Position numbers and translations under genes: made by a program
The notes under the pieces: generated by a model
The model's database searches: none
Told to the model about the DNA's origin: nothing
What the model saw: the letters and a program-made list of their open reading frames with translations, nothing else
Assembly: GCA_035500095.1 (NCBI GenBank)
Contig: DATJXN010000134.1
Coordinates: 1 to 59,722, forward strand
DNA length: 59,722 bases
Reading direction: 5' to 3'
Source of the DNA: Candidatus Binataceae bacterium
Lineage (GTDB): Bacteria > Desulfobacterota > Binatia > Binatales > Binataceae
Shown here: piece after piece, positions 16,764 through 26,082 of the stretch
How the letters are laid out: each line of letters opens with the position of its first letter
Position numbering within the stretch: the stretch's first letter is position 1

Positions 16764-18278
16764 ATGGCAAAGCGCGATTTCAATTATTGGATAGAGGTCC
16801 TGTTCCGGCGCAAAAACGCGTTCCTGGAGACCGCCGGGATCGTCTTCGGGCTGGTAGTGCTCGGCACTTTTCTATGGCCGGCGACCTATCGGTCCACGGC
16901 CAAGATCTTTGTCCAGAATAATCGCGCGCAGCTGCTGGTCTCACCCGATCTGCAAACAGAGTCTTCGCAGAATCCCGCCATCTTCACCAACCCCGTGAGC
17001 GAGCAGGATCTGAATTCCGAAGTCGAACTGCTGACCAGCATTCATCTGATCAAGCTGGCGATCGGAGGGCTCCCGCTGCCGTATGACAGCATGGGTTCGG
17101 GACTGCTGCAGGACACCTTCGGCCTGGCCATGCAACTGCCGAGCGCCGGCTACCGGCTGCTGCACGATTCGCCGTCCGTCGACCCGCGTGATCAATGGGC
17201 GCTCAAGCTCGAGCGTCATGTCGGCGTTTCGGTAATCAAACGCTCCAACGTCATCGAAATCGATTTCAATGCGCGCAACCCTCGCTGGGCTCACGACTTT
17301 CTGTCGCGGCTGATTACCCAGTACGAGGAATATCATGCCGGCCTTTCGAACGACCCCGAAGCGGAACACTTTTTCGACCAGCAGGCACAGCAGCTCAATC
17401 AGCGGCTCAACGATTCGGAGGAAAGGCTGCGCCAGTTCGAGGTCAAGACGGGAATAACCAGCCTGTCCGATCAGAAGCAGGCGCTGGTGACGCGGCTCTC
17501 CGACCTGCAGATACAGGAGGCCAAGAATTCAACCGACCTCGCCTCGGCTCAGCAGCAGGTCGCCTCTTTGACCAAAGAACTCCAGGGTACGCCGCAACGG
17601 ATCAACAAGGAGACACGCTCGGTCCAGAACCTCGCGCTGCAGCAAATCAAACCCGAGGTGATGCAGCTTGAGGCCGAACGCGCCGACCTGCTCAGCCGCT
17701 ACCAGCCCACCAGCAAGCGGATTACCGAGATCGACGCGAAACTCGCCGCGGCGCATCGCATCCTCAACCGCGAAGACCATCTCGAGGTGCAGGAGGCCAG
17801 CACCGACCTCAACCCGGTCTGGGTCACTCTCGACCAGAACCTTGAGCAGGCACAGGCCAACGCCGCTTCGCTCCAGGCCAGCCACGAGGTGCTCGGCAAA
17901 CAGGCCCAAACGATGAACGCGCAGCTTACCGATATGGTCAATAACGGCGTCGAGATCGACCGGCTGCAGCGGCAGGTGACGAACGACAAGGACGCCTACC
18001 TCGCGTACGTGCGCAAGAGCGAAGAGGCGCGCGCGGCGCAGGGTCTCAACCTGAACAAAATTCTGAACGTCAGCCTGGCGCAGGCGCCCACCTATCCGCT
18101 GAGTCCGGTCTTCCCGGTCATCTGGCTGAATCTCCTGGCCGGCGCCGTTTTGGCCTTCGTCACAGGCTTTGCCGCCGCATGGTGGGAAGAAGAGAGGGAT
18201 CCGAGGCTCTATTCCGCCGCCGCGGTCGAGGAAGAGAGCGGCATCTCCACCATCGCGGTCCTTCGCAACGAGGCATAA
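16764..18278 (+). CDS. GumC/Wzz-like polysaccharide chain-length and export protein
   Basis: The 504-residue inner-membrane protein has an N-terminal Wzz domain with a first membrane helix (about 20-40), a large periplasmic part with coiled coils (about 195-250 and 270-420, rich in Gln, Leu and Ala), and a second helix (about 450-475, PVIWLNLLAGAVLAFVTGFA) ending in a short cytoplasmic tail. It lacks a fused tyrosine-kinase domain; the separate CpsD-like protein two genes on would be its partner. Members of this polysaccharide co-polymerase family set chain length and bridge to the Wza channel. It lies 48 bases after the export lipoprotein gene. Confidence 0.9.
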   Translation: MAKRDFNYWIEVLFRRKNAFLETAGIVFGLVVLGTFLWPATYRSTAKIFVQNNRAQLLVSPDLQTESSQNPAIFTNPVSEQDLNSEVELLTSIHLIKLAIGGLPLPYDSMGSGLLQDTFGLAMQLPSAGYRLLHDSPSVDPRDQWALKLERHVGVSVIKRSNVIEIDFNARNPRWAHDFLSRLITQYEEYHAGLSNDPEAEHFFDQQAQQLNQRLNDSEERLRQFEVKTGITSLSDQKQALVTRLSDLQIQEAKNSTDLASAQQQVASLTKELQGTPQRINKETRSVQNLALQQIKPEVMQLEAERADLLSRYQPTSKRITEIDAKLAAAHRILNREDHLEVQEASTDLNPVWVTLDQNLEQAQANAASLQASHEVLGKQAQTMNAQLTDMVNNGVEIDRLQRQVTNDKDAYLAYVRKSEEARAAQGLNLNKILNVSLAQAPTYPLSPVFPVIWLNLLAGAVLAFVTGFAAAWWEEERDPRLYSAAAVEEESGISTIAVLRNEA

Positions 18279-18289
18279 AGAGCGGCGCG

Positions 18290-19363
18290 ATGTACCATCA
18301 GCACTTCAAACTGAGCGGCCCGCCGTTCCAGTTCACACCGATGCCGGGCGCGCTCTACCTGAGCAAGACCCATCGAGAGGGTCTGGCCGCGCTGGAGTGG
18401 AGCCTGCTCCACGAACCGACCGGGTTCACGCTGCTGGTGGGCGAAAGCGGGATCGGCAAAACCACGCTGGTCTGCTCGATCCTGGCGCGATGCTACGCCA
18501 ACGTCCGCAACGCCTATATCTCCAGCCCGAAACTGGACTTCGAGCAGATGATGCAGGTGATACTGGCGCAGCTTTTCCGCGCTGCAGCCGGCCAATCGAG
18601 GCTTGAGTTGAGCGAGACTTTCCGACAGCTGCTCGACGATCTTACGCCCGGCGAGCGCCTCGCGATAATCATCGACGAAGCCCAGGACCTCGCGGATGAG
18701 ACGTTGGAAGAATTCAGACTGCTCTCCAATCTCGACACGGGCGCCGAGCGCCGCTTGCAAATCGTCTTCGTGGGCCAACCGGAGCTGACCGAGCGCCTGG
18801 CGGAGCCGCGGATGGCCGCGCTCAACGACCGAATCGGCTCGCGCGCGCGGCTTACGCCGCTCGAGCCTGATGAGATGCTCGACTATATCGACAGCCGTCT
18901 GCGGACCAAGGGCGGCACGGCAAAAAAGATATTCGCTGCGGCCGCGCTCAAACACCTGGTGCGGCACAGCAGTGGAATCCCGCGCCGCGCAAATGTGCTC
19001 TGCCACAACGCTTTGCTGTTCGGCTTCGCGGCAGGCCGCACGAGGGTCAGCCTGAAGATGGCCACCGCCGCGGTCAGCGAATTTGAAGTTCCGCTCGCCG
19101 GCAAATCGAGCACCCGCAAACAACCGCAGGCCGCGCCGCAGCCGAAGAGCCTCGCACAGGCAGCGCTCGCCGTGGGTGTTCTCGTCCTCGCCGCGCTCGG
19201 CGCTTTATACGCCTGGTCGTCACAAAGCTGGCCAACGTCGCGTGAAACGCACGCGACCCAGCGTGGGGAAGCGCTGCGGCCGCAGACCGCCCCCGTGGTT
19301 CCCGAAACGGAAAAGTTGCCGGCACTGCCGCTGCCGGCGCTGGAGACGATCATCGGCGGCTGA
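18290..19363 (+). CDS. ExeA-like AAA+ ATPase with C-terminal membrane anchor
   Basis: Starting at ATG 18290 (12 bases after the previous stop) the 357-residue protein opens with YHQHFKLSGPPFQFTPMPGA, typical of ExeA/GspA-like ATPases found in EPS operons. Walker A is GESGIGKTT (51-59) and Walker B is LAIIIDEAQDL (D129, E130). After a helical lid region it has one membrane segment (AQAALAVGVLVLAALGALYAW, about 286-306) and a Pro-rich periplasmic tail. Related ATPases are a standard part of EPS loci linked to XrtA exosortase, but no exosortase or PEP-CTERM protein is seen here. It may energise or gate assembly of the exporter. Confidence 0.85.
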   Translation: MYHQHFKLSGPPFQFTPMPGALYLSKTHREGLAALEWSLLHEPTGFTLLVGESGIGKTTLVCSILARCYANVRNAYISSPKLDFEQMMQVILAQLFRAAAGQSRLELSETFRQLLDDLTPGERLAIIIDEAQDLADETLEEFRLLSNLDTGAERRLQIVFVGQPELTERLAEPRMAALNDRIGSRARLTPLEPDEMLDYIDSRLRTKGGTAKKIFAAAALKHLVRHSSGIPRRANVLCHNALLFGFAAGRTRVSLKMATAAVSEFEVPLAGKSSTRKQPQAAPQPKSLAQAALAVGVLVLAALGALYAWSSQSWPTSRETHATQRGEALRPQTAPVVPETEKLPALPLPALETIIGG

Positions 19364-19390
19364 CATCGCCGAATCGTGGTGCACAATCAC

Positions 19391-20164
19391 ATGAGCAAAT
19401 ACTACGAAGCGATCACCCGGCCTCCAGTAGCCGATCGGCCGCCTGAACCAGATCGTGCCGAGGAGATGTCGGGCGCCAACACCTCGCTGCTCAACAGCGG
19501 CTACGGCGCGCCTCACTCGCTGGTCACGCTGCCGACCCTGGAACACGTGCCGGCGGCGGTCGCGCGGGCGGGCGCGATCCGCAACCTGACCGAGCGGCTC
19601 GCGCCGCTGGCGGTGGTCGAGAGGTCTACGCGATTGCTCGTGACGGGATGCCGTCCGGGCGATGGCGTCTCGACGGTGGCGACCGCGATCGCAATCGATA
19701 TCAGCCAGCGCCTCGGGTTGCGCACGGTACTGGTGGACGCGCACCTGCGCCATCCATCGCTCCATCGCCTTTTTCAGCATCCCGGCCGCCGAACGCCCGA
19801 GCTCGTCCTCGACGGTGCGTTGCAAATCCGCGCAACCGAATGGCCGCGGCTGGAACTGGTGACCTGCTGCGTCTCGAATCCGGATTCCCAGCCGCAATTG
19901 TTTGTCGAGTTCGAGATGCTCCTTAGCGCGTATCCGGCCGTGATCGTCGACCTCGGGGTGACCCGGCTCGACGCGCGCATGCTGCCGCTCGCGCGGCCCT
20001 CCGATCCTATCCTGATGGTCGTGCGCCAGGGACACACGGAGCGGCGCGAGCTGGCGACGACCGCAAGCGCGCTGCGCACGGCGAGCCGCGCTCCGGCCGG
20101 CGTGATCCTCAACGATGCAACCGATCCGGTTGCAAAGCCAATACGGAGACTGTTGGGAAGATGA
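19391..20164 (+). CDS. CpsD/CapB-like tyrosine-kinase homologue with degenerate P-loop
   Basis: The product (257 residues from ATG 19391, which gives the familiar MSKYYEA start) has the fold of bacterial tyrosine kinases that pair with Wzz proteins. Walker A' is conserved as VLVDAHLRHPSLH (D116) and a Walker B-like VIVDLG follows. The P-loop reads GCRPGDGVST (86-95), with valine where the phosphate-binding lysine should be (V93), and there is no C-terminal tyrosine cluster. It is therefore unlikely to be an active kinase and may serve as a structural partner of the GumC-like protein. It overlaps the next gene by 4 bases (ATGA). Confidence 0.8.
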   Translation: MSKYYEAITRPPVADRPPEPDRAEEMSGANTSLLNSGYGAPHSLVTLPTLEHVPAAVARAGAIRNLTERLAPLAVVERSTRLLVTGCRPGDGVSTVATAIAIDISQRLGLRTVLVDAHLRHPSLHRLFQHPGRRTPELVLDGALQIRATEWPRLELVTCCVSNPDSQPQLFVEFEMLLSAYPAVIVDLGVTRLDARMLPLARPSDPILMVVRQGHTERRELATTASALRTASRAPAGVILNDATDPVAKPIRRLLGR

Positions 20165-21273
20165 ATCTATTTGCGGATGCGACGGAAGTTGCGGGGGTTC
20201 GGGAGCTCGAGCGCAATGGCAGCGCGAATACGCATGCGGTGCGACGGCTGCGCGGCGTCGCGGTGGTCGGCCTGGGTTATTGGGGACCCAACTGGGTGCG
20301 CAATTTTTATCAACTGCAGTCCGCCGATCGGATTATCGCTTGCGACCTCGACCGCCGCCGCTGCGAACGCGTCCGCGGCCTCTTTCCCGCTGCCGAAACC
20401 GCTTTGCGCTTCGAGGACGTGGTCGCGGATCCGGACGTCGAGGGCGTGATCATCGCAACTCCGGTCAGCAGCCATTACGCGATGGCGCGCCGCGTGCTGG
20501 AGGCGGGCAAGTCGGTGCTGGTCGAGAAACCGCTCGCGATGTCGCCGGCGGAGGCCGCCGATCTGATGCGGATCGCGCGGCGGCGCGGCGGTGTGCTGAT
20601 GGCCGGACACACGTTCGAGTACAGCGCGCCGGTGCTCAAGATTCACGAGGTCATTTCCGCGGGCGAACTGGGCGAGGTCCTATACGTCAGCTCGATTCGA
20701 GCCAACCTCGGACTGTTCCAGCACGACGTAAACGTGGTCTGGGACCTCGCCACGCATGACATCTCGATCATCCTGATGATCATCGGACGGATGCCGGAGG
20801 CGGTGAGCTGCCAGGGGCAGAGCCACTACGGCAACGGAGTCGAGGACGTGGCGCTGCTCGGATTGCACTTCGCGGACAATGTGATTGCGTTTGTCCACGT
20901 GAGCTGGCTCGACCCCAACAAGATCCGCCGTACCACCATCGTCGGGTCGCGCAAGATGCTGGTGTACGACGATACAGCGCCCCAGGAAAAGATTCGCATC
21001 TACGACAAGGGCGTCGATGTGCAGCGCTACTACGATACCTTCGGCGATTTCCAGTTCTCTTACCGCTACGGGGACATCCAGATTCCGCGGATCGAGGAGG
21101 CAGAACCGCTGAAGGCCGAGTGCGAGCACTTCGCCGACTGTATCCGCAGCGGCGCCGCGCCGCGCACCGACGGACTTTCGGGTGCGCGCGTGGTGAGCGT
21201 GCTGCACGCCGCCAATCTTTCGCTGAAAAACGGGGGACGCAAGGTCGCGGTGGAGAACCCCGCGCGCGTGTAG
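20161..21273 (+). CDS. Gfo/Idh/MocA-family sugar-nucleotide dehydrogenase (WbpB/WlbA-like)
   Basis: The 370-residue enzyme has an N-terminal Rossmann fold with GLGYWG (37-42), the EKPLA signature, and a Gfo/Idh C-terminal domain with the HDI segment in [11 protein letters not shown]. Next to a hexapeptide acetyltransferase and a DegT aminotransferase, the expected role is oxidation of UDP-GlcNAcA at C3 (WbpB/WlbA reaction), the first of three steps toward UDP-2,3-diacetamido-2,3-dideoxyglucuronic acid. The assignment rests on context as well as family; other 3-keto sugars are possible. Its start codon overlaps the stop of the CpsD-like gene, so translation is coupled. Confidence 0.8.
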   Translation: MNLFADATEVAGVRELERNGSANTHAVRRLRGVAVVGLGYWGPNWVRNFYQLQSADRIIACDLDRRRCERVRGLFPAAETALRFEDVVADPDVEGVIIATPVSSHYAMARRVLEAGKSVLVEKPLAMSPAEAADLMRIARRRGGVLMAGHTFEYSAPVLKIHEVISAGELGEVLYVSSIRANLGLFQHDVNVVWDLATHDISIILMIIGRMPEAVSCQGQSHYGNGVEDVALLGLHFADNVIAFVHVSWLDPNKIRRTTIVGSRKMLVYDDTAPQEKIRIYDKGVDVQRYYDTFGDFQFSYRYGDIQIPRIEEAEPLKAECEHFADCIRSGAAPRTDGLSGARVVSVLHAANLSLKNGGRKVAVENPARV

Positions 21274-21275
21274 CT

Positions 21276-21806
21276 ATGGGCGCCGATATCCAGATGCCTC
21301 CGTACGCTTGCGTGGCCGGCGACGTGCGCCTTGGCGCGCGCGTGCGGCTCAGCCCGTTCGTCAATCTTTACGGCTGCGAGGTCGGCGCCGACACCCGCCT
21401 CGGCGCGTTCGTCGAGATCCAGCGTGGCGCCACGATCGGCCGGCGCTGCAAGATCTCGAGCCACAGCTTCATCTGCTCCGGCGTAACGATCGAGGACGAA
21501 GTGTTCGTCGGCCACGGCGTGGTCTTCATCAATGACCGCAAGCCCCGCGCGACCACGGGCAACGGCACGCCGCAAACCGAGCGCGACTGGAAGATGGAGA
21601 CGACGACGGTGCGGCGCAAAGCGTCGATCGGAAGCGGCGCGGTGATCCTTTGCGGCGTCGAAATCGGCGAGGGCGCGATGATAGGCGCCGGCGCGGTGGT
21701 GACGCGCAACGTGCCGTCTGCCGCGGTGGTCGCCGGCAATCCGGCCCGCGTACGGGACGTAGATACGTTCCAGGTGGATACGTCCTATGACCAGACGAAG
21801 AAGTGA
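21276..21806 (+). CDS. Left-handed beta-helix sugar N-acetyltransferase (WbpD/WlbB-like)
   Basis: The 176-residue product (ATG 21276, two bases after the previous stop) is built of hexapeptide repeats such as [33 protein letters not shown] and [20 protein letters not shown], ending in the common [10 protein letters not shown] motif. This is the acetyl-CoA-dependent acyltransferase fold of WbpD/WlbB, which acetylates the 3-amino group made by the neighbouring aminotransferase. A histidine in the [12 protein letters not shown] block is in the right place for the catalytic base. The order dehydrogenase-acetyltransferase-aminotransferase matches known diacetamido-uronate loci. Confidence 0.85.
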   Translation: MGADIQMPPYACVAGDVRLGARVRLSPFVNLYGCEVGADTRLGAFVEIQRGATIGRRCKISSHSFICSGVTIEDEVFVGHGVVFINDRKPRATTGNGTPQTERDWKMETTTVRRKASIGSGAVILCGVEIGEGAMIGAGAVVTRNVPSAAVVAGNPARVRDVDTFQVDTSYDQTKK

Positions 21807-21813
21807 GGTTTCA

Positions 21814-23022
21814 ATGCAGATCAAATTTGCCGATTTGGTTTCACAGACTGCGGAAGTTCGCGAACGCGTCGAACGCGAACTGGTGAAAATCCATCTGAGT
21901 GCGGGCTACATAGGCGGCCCCCAGGTAAAAGCCTTTGAGGAGGAGTTCGCCGCTTACCTCGGCGTGCGCCACGTCGTCTCGGTTGCCAACGGCACCGATG
22001 CGCTCCGCCTCTCGCTGCTCGCGATCGGAGTCGGACCGGGCACCGAGGTGATTACGTCACCGATGACTTTTATCGCGACTGCCGCGGCGATCCGCCAGAC
22101 CGGCGCGCGACCGACGCTTGTCGACATCGATCCTGAGACCTGCAACATCGACCCTGACGCGCTGCGCCGCTACCTGGTCGAGCGGCGCAGGCGCTCGCCG
22201 CACGGCCTGCGCGCGATCGTCCCGGTACATCTGTACGGCTTGCCCGCGGCGATGCGCGAGATCCAGGAAATCGCGATCGAGTTCGGCCTCAGGATCGTCG
22301 AGGACGCGTGCCAGGCGCATGGCGCGTCGTTTCATGACGGCCAACGCTGGCGCTACGCGGGAACGCTGGGCGCCGCCGGATGCTTCAGCTTCTATCCGGG
22401 GAAAAATCTTGGCGCATGGGGCGACGGCGGCGCGATCGCAACCGACAGCGACGAACTGGCGGAGCGGGTGCGATTGCTGCGCGACCACGGGCGCCTTTCG
22501 CATTACGCACATCAGGACTACGGCTACAATTCGCGGCTCGATGCGGTCCAGGCAGCGGTGCTGCGCGTGAAGCTCGAACGGTTGGCGGACTGGAACCGGC
22601 GCCGGCGTGAAGTAGCGGAACTCTACCGGGAACTGCTCGACGGCACCGGGCTCGTGCTGCCCGTCGAACCCGAGGGGTTCGCCTCGGCGTACCATCTCTA
22701 CGCGATCCGCAGCCGCCGGCGCGACGCGATTCGCCAGACCCTGCTCGGCCGAAACATCGAGTGCGGCATCCACTATCCCGTGCCGCTGCATCTGCAGCCG
22801 GCCTGCCGCGACCTTGGTTATCGGCCCGGAGATTTTCCGGTTAGCGAACGCATCGCCGACACCGAGCTGTCGCTTCCGATGCATCCGCACCTGACCGACG
22901 CTGAAGTGCGATGCGTGGCCGAGTCCGTGATCGCAGCCGCGCGCAAGCCGCCAGTCATATTCGCCGGCGAACATCGCCGAAACCCGGCCGTCTCTGCACT
23001 CCCCCCGGAGCATGGCGAGTGA
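21814..23022 (+). CDS. DegT/DnrJ/EryC1/StrS PLP aminotransferase (WbpE/WlbC-like)
   Basis: ATG 21814 follows a GAGG site by five bases. The 402-residue enzyme has the full sugar-aminotransferase pattern: ANGTDALRLSL (PLP phosphate contact), D164 in IVEDACQAHGA (PLP ring nitrogen), and the Schiff-base lysine K197 in FSFYPGKNLGAWGDGG. The C-terminal YPVPLHLQPAC block binds the nucleotide sugar. With the two preceding genes it should convert the 3-keto uronic acid to the 3-amino sugar, using glutamate as donor. The last ~25 residues (FAGEHRRNPAVSALPPEHGE) look like an unconserved extension that runs up to the next start. Confidence 0.85.
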   Translation: MQIKFADLVSQTAEVRERVERELVKIHLSAGYIGGPQVKAFEEEFAAYLGVRHVVSVANGTDALRLSLLAIGVGPGTEVITSPMTFIATAAAIRQTGARPTLVDIDPETCNIDPDALRRYLVERRRRSPHGLRAIVPVHLYGLPAAMREIQEIAIEFGLRIVEDACQAHGASFHDGQRWRYAGTLGAAGCFSFYPGKNLGAWGDGGAIATDSDELAERVRLLRDHGRLSHYAHQDYGYNSRLDAVQAAVLRVKLERLADWNRRRREVAELYRELLDGTGLVLPVEPEGFASAYHLYAIRSRRRDAIRQTLLGRNIECGIHYPVPLHLQPACRDLGYRPGDFPVSERIADTELSLPMHPHLTDAEVRCVAESVIAAARKPPVIFAGEHRRNPAVSALPPEHGE

Positions 23023-23025
23023 AGC

Positions 23026-24462
23026 ATGTTCGCCGGCGAACTACAGAGACAAAAGGCACTGTTCGCAGCCTGTGACGGCCTCGCCCTGATGGCCGCGTTC
23101 GCGGTGGCGCTGATGCTGCACGATCCGTCGGGCGCGATGGAGGGGCGGCTCCTGCGGAACAATCCGGTCCTGCTTTGTGTCGACGTGCTGGCCATCGTGT
23201 GCCTGTGGGTCATGGTGTTTCGCGCCTGCGACCTTTACCGGATGCGCAACGGCGGCCTGCACGAGTTAGCCGGGATCGTCCGCGGATGCTCGTTTGCGGC
23301 GCTCTTGATGGTGCTGGTCGGATTCCTCGCGCACCTGGATGTTTCGCGGCTCACCGTGATGGTGGGTTATCTGCTGAGCATTCCGGCCGTCATCGTGGAA
23401 CGGATGGCGACGCGCCAGTGCATCCGGCGCTTTTACGCCAATCCCAAGAATGCGATTCCGCTCGTATTGATCGGATGCAACCGGTTTGCGCGCTACCTGT
23501 GTGATCAGATTCTCGACGAGATGACGCCCTACGAGATAATCGGCTTTCTCGACGACGATTGCGAGGTGCGCGAGTACCGCGGCTGTCCGGTACTCGGCCC
23601 CGCCGAACGCCTGGGCGAAATCGCCGCGCTCTACCCCTCCCTTGAAGCCGCGGTCGTGCTGCCCGACGCGACGCGCGAGCGGCAGGAAAGGATCATGGGA
23701 CTGTGCGAACGACAACGCCTGCGCTGGTGGCTGATGCCGTCGCTCGCGAAGTGGCCCAACGGCGGCCTGCGGGTGGAAATGTTCGGCGTGGTGCCGCTCA
23801 TCAGTCCACTCGGCTCGAATATCGAGGGCCTCAACTTCGCGCTCAAGCGCGCCTTTGACGTGGTCGCGGCAACGCTGATTCTCGCCGCCTCCGCGCCAGT
23901 GCTGGCCGTGGGCGCGCTCGCGATCCGCCTCTTCGACCCGGGCCCGATCCTGTTCCGCCAGACGCGCGTCGGAATACGCGGGCGGCTTTTCAACATGCTC
24001 AAGCTGCGCACGATGCGAGCGTCCGGCGACGACTCCTCGCATCGCGACTACGTGCGCCAATGGATCCGTCAGGGCGATGCTGCGGCGCGCAATGGCGACG
24101 GCGGCGATCGCGTGTTCAAGCTCACTAACGACCAGCGCGTGACCCTGGTCGGACGATGGCTGCGCCGCTTCAGCATCGACGAACTGCCGCAACTCATAAA
24201 CGTGCTTCGCGGCGAGATGAGCCTCATCGGGCCGCGCCCCGCGCTGCCATACGAGCTGGAGCTCTACGAACCCTGGCATCTCCGGCGTCTGCAGGCGGCG
24301 CCTGGAATAACCGGCTTATGGCAGGTCAGCGGCCGCAATCGTCTTTCGTTCGACGAGATGGTCCGGCTTGACGTGGAATATATGCAGGGCTGGTCGTTTG
24401 CCGGCGATCTGCGAATCCTGGCGCGAACTGTTCCCGCGATGTTGCGCGGAGGCGGGGTATGA
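23026..24462 (+). CDS. Undecaprenyl-phosphate sugar phosphotransferase (WbaP/WcaJ-type initiating transferase)
   Basis: The 478-residue protein has about four N-terminal membrane helices, a cytoplasmic CoA-binding-like domain ([17 protein letters not shown]), a fifth membrane segment ([19 protein letters not shown]) and the bacterial sugar transferase domain. Its signature blocks are all present: [60 protein letters not shown] and [13 protein letters not shown]. It attaches the first sugar phosphate of the repeat unit to undecaprenyl phosphate at the inner membrane. The gene starts three bases after the aminotransferase stop and overlaps the flippase gene by 4 bases, so this is one operon. 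Confidence 0.93.
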   Translation: MFAGELQRQKALFAACDGLALMAAFAVALMLHDPSGAMEGRLLRNNPVLLCVDVLAIVCLWVMVFRACDLYRMRNGGLHELAGIVRGCSFAALLMVLVGFLAHLDVSRLTVMVGYLLSIPAVIVERMATRQCIRRFYANPKNAIPLVLIGCNRFARYLCDQILDEMTPYEIIGFLDDDCEVREYRGCPVLGPAERLGEIAALYPSLEAAVVLPDATRERQERIMGLCERQRLRWWLMPSLAKWPNGGLRVEMFGVVPLISPLGSNIEGLNFALKRAFDVVAATLILAASAPVLAVGALAIRLFDPGPILFRQTRVGIRGRLFNMLKLRTMRASGDDSSHRDYVRQWIRQGDAAARNGDGGDRVFKLTNDQRVTLVGRWLRRFSIDELPQLINVLRGEMSLIGPRPALPYELELYEPWHLRRLQAAPGITGLWQVSGRNRLSFDEMVRLDVEYMQGWSFAGDLRILARTVPAMLRGGGV

Positions 24463-25973
24463 GCAATCCGTCCGCCCCGCCCGCTGCCCAGCGGCGAGAA
24501 CCGCGTCATTCGCTCTGGGAGGCGGTCGCGCGCAGCGTGCGCGACAACGTAATCGCCGAGTTCGTAGTTCAAGGCGTGCGCGTGGGCGGCTTCGTGGTGC
24601 TGGCGCGCGCGCTCCGCCCCGAAGACTTCGGCATCTTCAGGATCCTGCTCGTAGTCAGCGTGTTCGCGACTCTCAGCAATGACGCGGGAATCACAGACGC
24701 GCTTGTGCAGCGCAAGGAGCTGACCGCGGCGCATGAAGCGACGGCCTGGTGGCTGGGCATGGTGGCAGCGACCTGCTCGGTCCTTATCCTGTATGCCGCC
24801 GCGCCTGCGATCGCGGCGGCCATGGGTACGCCGAATCTGACCGGTGGTGAACGGCTGCTCTGCTTGCCTATCCTGCTCGACGCAACCACGGTAGTCCCCG
24901 CTTCTCGCCTCCGGCGAGCGCTCAACTTTACCGCCCTCGCGATTGCGGATATCGCGGCGGAAATCGGCTTCATTGCGGTGGCCCTACTGGTGCTGTGGCG
25001 CGGGATGCCGGCGTGGGCATTGGCAGGAGGTTTGGCCGCGCGTTTCGCGGTGCACGCGATCGCAATCTGGATTGCGAATCCCGGATTTCCGCGCGGATTG
25101 CCGCGCAGGCAGGCAGCGTACGATTTCGCGCACTTCTCCATCGCCGCCTGGGGCGGCCGAATCATCTACGTCCTTTCCTCGAACGCGGACTACCTGCTCG
25201 TCGGGCGTCTGCTCGGGAGCTCGGCGCTCGGTTTCTATTCGATGGCGTGGGACGTGCTGCGCTTCGTACCCGACCGCCTGCATCGGGTCGCCGGACGCGT
25301 TACCTTTCCCGCCTTCTGCATCCTGCAGGACGACCGCGAAGCGCTCTCCCGCGCTTATCTCGACTTCTTCGACTACATGGCGCGGGTGGTGCTTCCGCTG
25401 GCGGCGTGCGCGGCGATCGCGGCCCCGGAAATCCTGGGCACGATCTACGGTCCGCAATGGATTCCCGCGGCGCTGCCGATGAGGCTGCTCGCGCCCGGCC
25501 TGGCGCTGAGCGGCTTGCGGCTCGGAATCGGCTCGGTCTTCTTCAGCAAGAATCGCCCGGTGATTGACATGTACCTCCATGGCGTGCGGCTGGGCTTTCT
25601 AGTCGCCGCGGTGCTGGGCCTGGCGCGATTCGAACTCCTGGGCGTGAGCGCCGGGATGAGCGTGGTCGAGGGCGTGGTGAGCGTTATTGGCCAGGCGCTC
25701 GCGTGCGCGCTGCTCGGATTGAGTTTCCGCAAGCTCGCGTGGTCCGCGATGCCGGCGCTGAGGCTCACTGCGCTGTGCGCGCTGGCAACGATCGGCGGAA
25801 GGACGCTCGCGATCTTTGCTTCGAGCGGCGGCCCGACAATCCTGCTCGCCGCGGCGTTGCCGCCGGCGCTCGTTTACCTCTGGATGGAGCGCTCGAACGC
25901 GATGGATCTCATCGCGAAAGCCTTTGTTCCGTCCGCTGGCGCGCGGCCCAAAGCGTCGGAGGCGCAAGCATGA
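24459..25973 (+). CDS. Wzx-type lipid-linked oligosaccharide flippase
   Basis: The 504-residue polytopic protein (about 12-14 membrane segments) belongs to the MOP/polysaccharide transporter superfamily. The N-terminal RSVRDNVIAEFVVQGVRVGG segment and the central SNADYLLVGRLLGSSALGFY block are typical of WzxC/RfbX-like exporters. It should flip undecaprenyl-linked repeat units to the periplasmic face for polymerisation. Its ATG overlaps the preceding TGA. The matching polymerase would be the O-antigen ligase-like protein encoded on the other strand at 34-36 kb. Confidence 0.9.
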   Translation: MSNPSAPPAAQRREPRHSLWEAVARSVRDNVIAEFVVQGVRVGGFVVLARALRPEDFGIFRILLVVSVFATLSNDAGITDALVQRKELTAAHEATAWWLGMVAATCSVLILYAAAPAIAAAMGTPNLTGGERLLCLPILLDATTVVPASRLRRALNFTALAIADIAAEIGFIAVALLVLWRGMPAWALAGGLAARFAVHAIAIWIANPGFPRGLPRRQAAYDFAHFSIAAWGGRIIYVLSSNADYLLVGRLLGSSALGFYSMAWDVLRFVPDRLHRVAGRVTFPAFCILQDDREALSRAYLDFFDYMARVVLPLAACAAIAAPEILGTIYGPQWIPAALPMRLLAPGLALSGLRLGIGSVFFSKNRPVIDMYLHGVRLGFLVAAVLGLARFELLGVSAGMSVVEGVVSVIGQALACALLGLSFRKLAWSAMPALRLTALCALATIGGRTLAIFASSGGPTILLAAALPPALVYLWMERSNAMDLIAKAFVPSAGARPKASEAQA

Positions 25974-26082
25974 GCATCACGGGCTTGAGGATCGGCGCGC
26001 AAACTGAAGCGGGGCGGATGACGACGGACTCATCGAGTGCCGTGAGGGGCGCGCTCAGCCGCGCTATCTGCGGTTAGCTCGC

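Noticed and set aside
18209-19123. Minus-strand frame of 304 codons opposite the ExeA-like ATPase
   Set aside because: Shadow of a gene with intact Walker motifs.
22960-23040. Two copies of the palindrome TTCGCCGGCGAA 69 bases apart at the aminotransferase/sugar transferase junction
   Set aside because: Both lie inside coding sequence and the word is common in GC-rich DNA; I cannot tell it from chance.
25970-26077. 35-codon frame with ATGA overlap after the flippase gene
   Set aside because: Sequence has no conserved look and is very short; it is probably spacer, although coupling to the flippase stop made it tempting.
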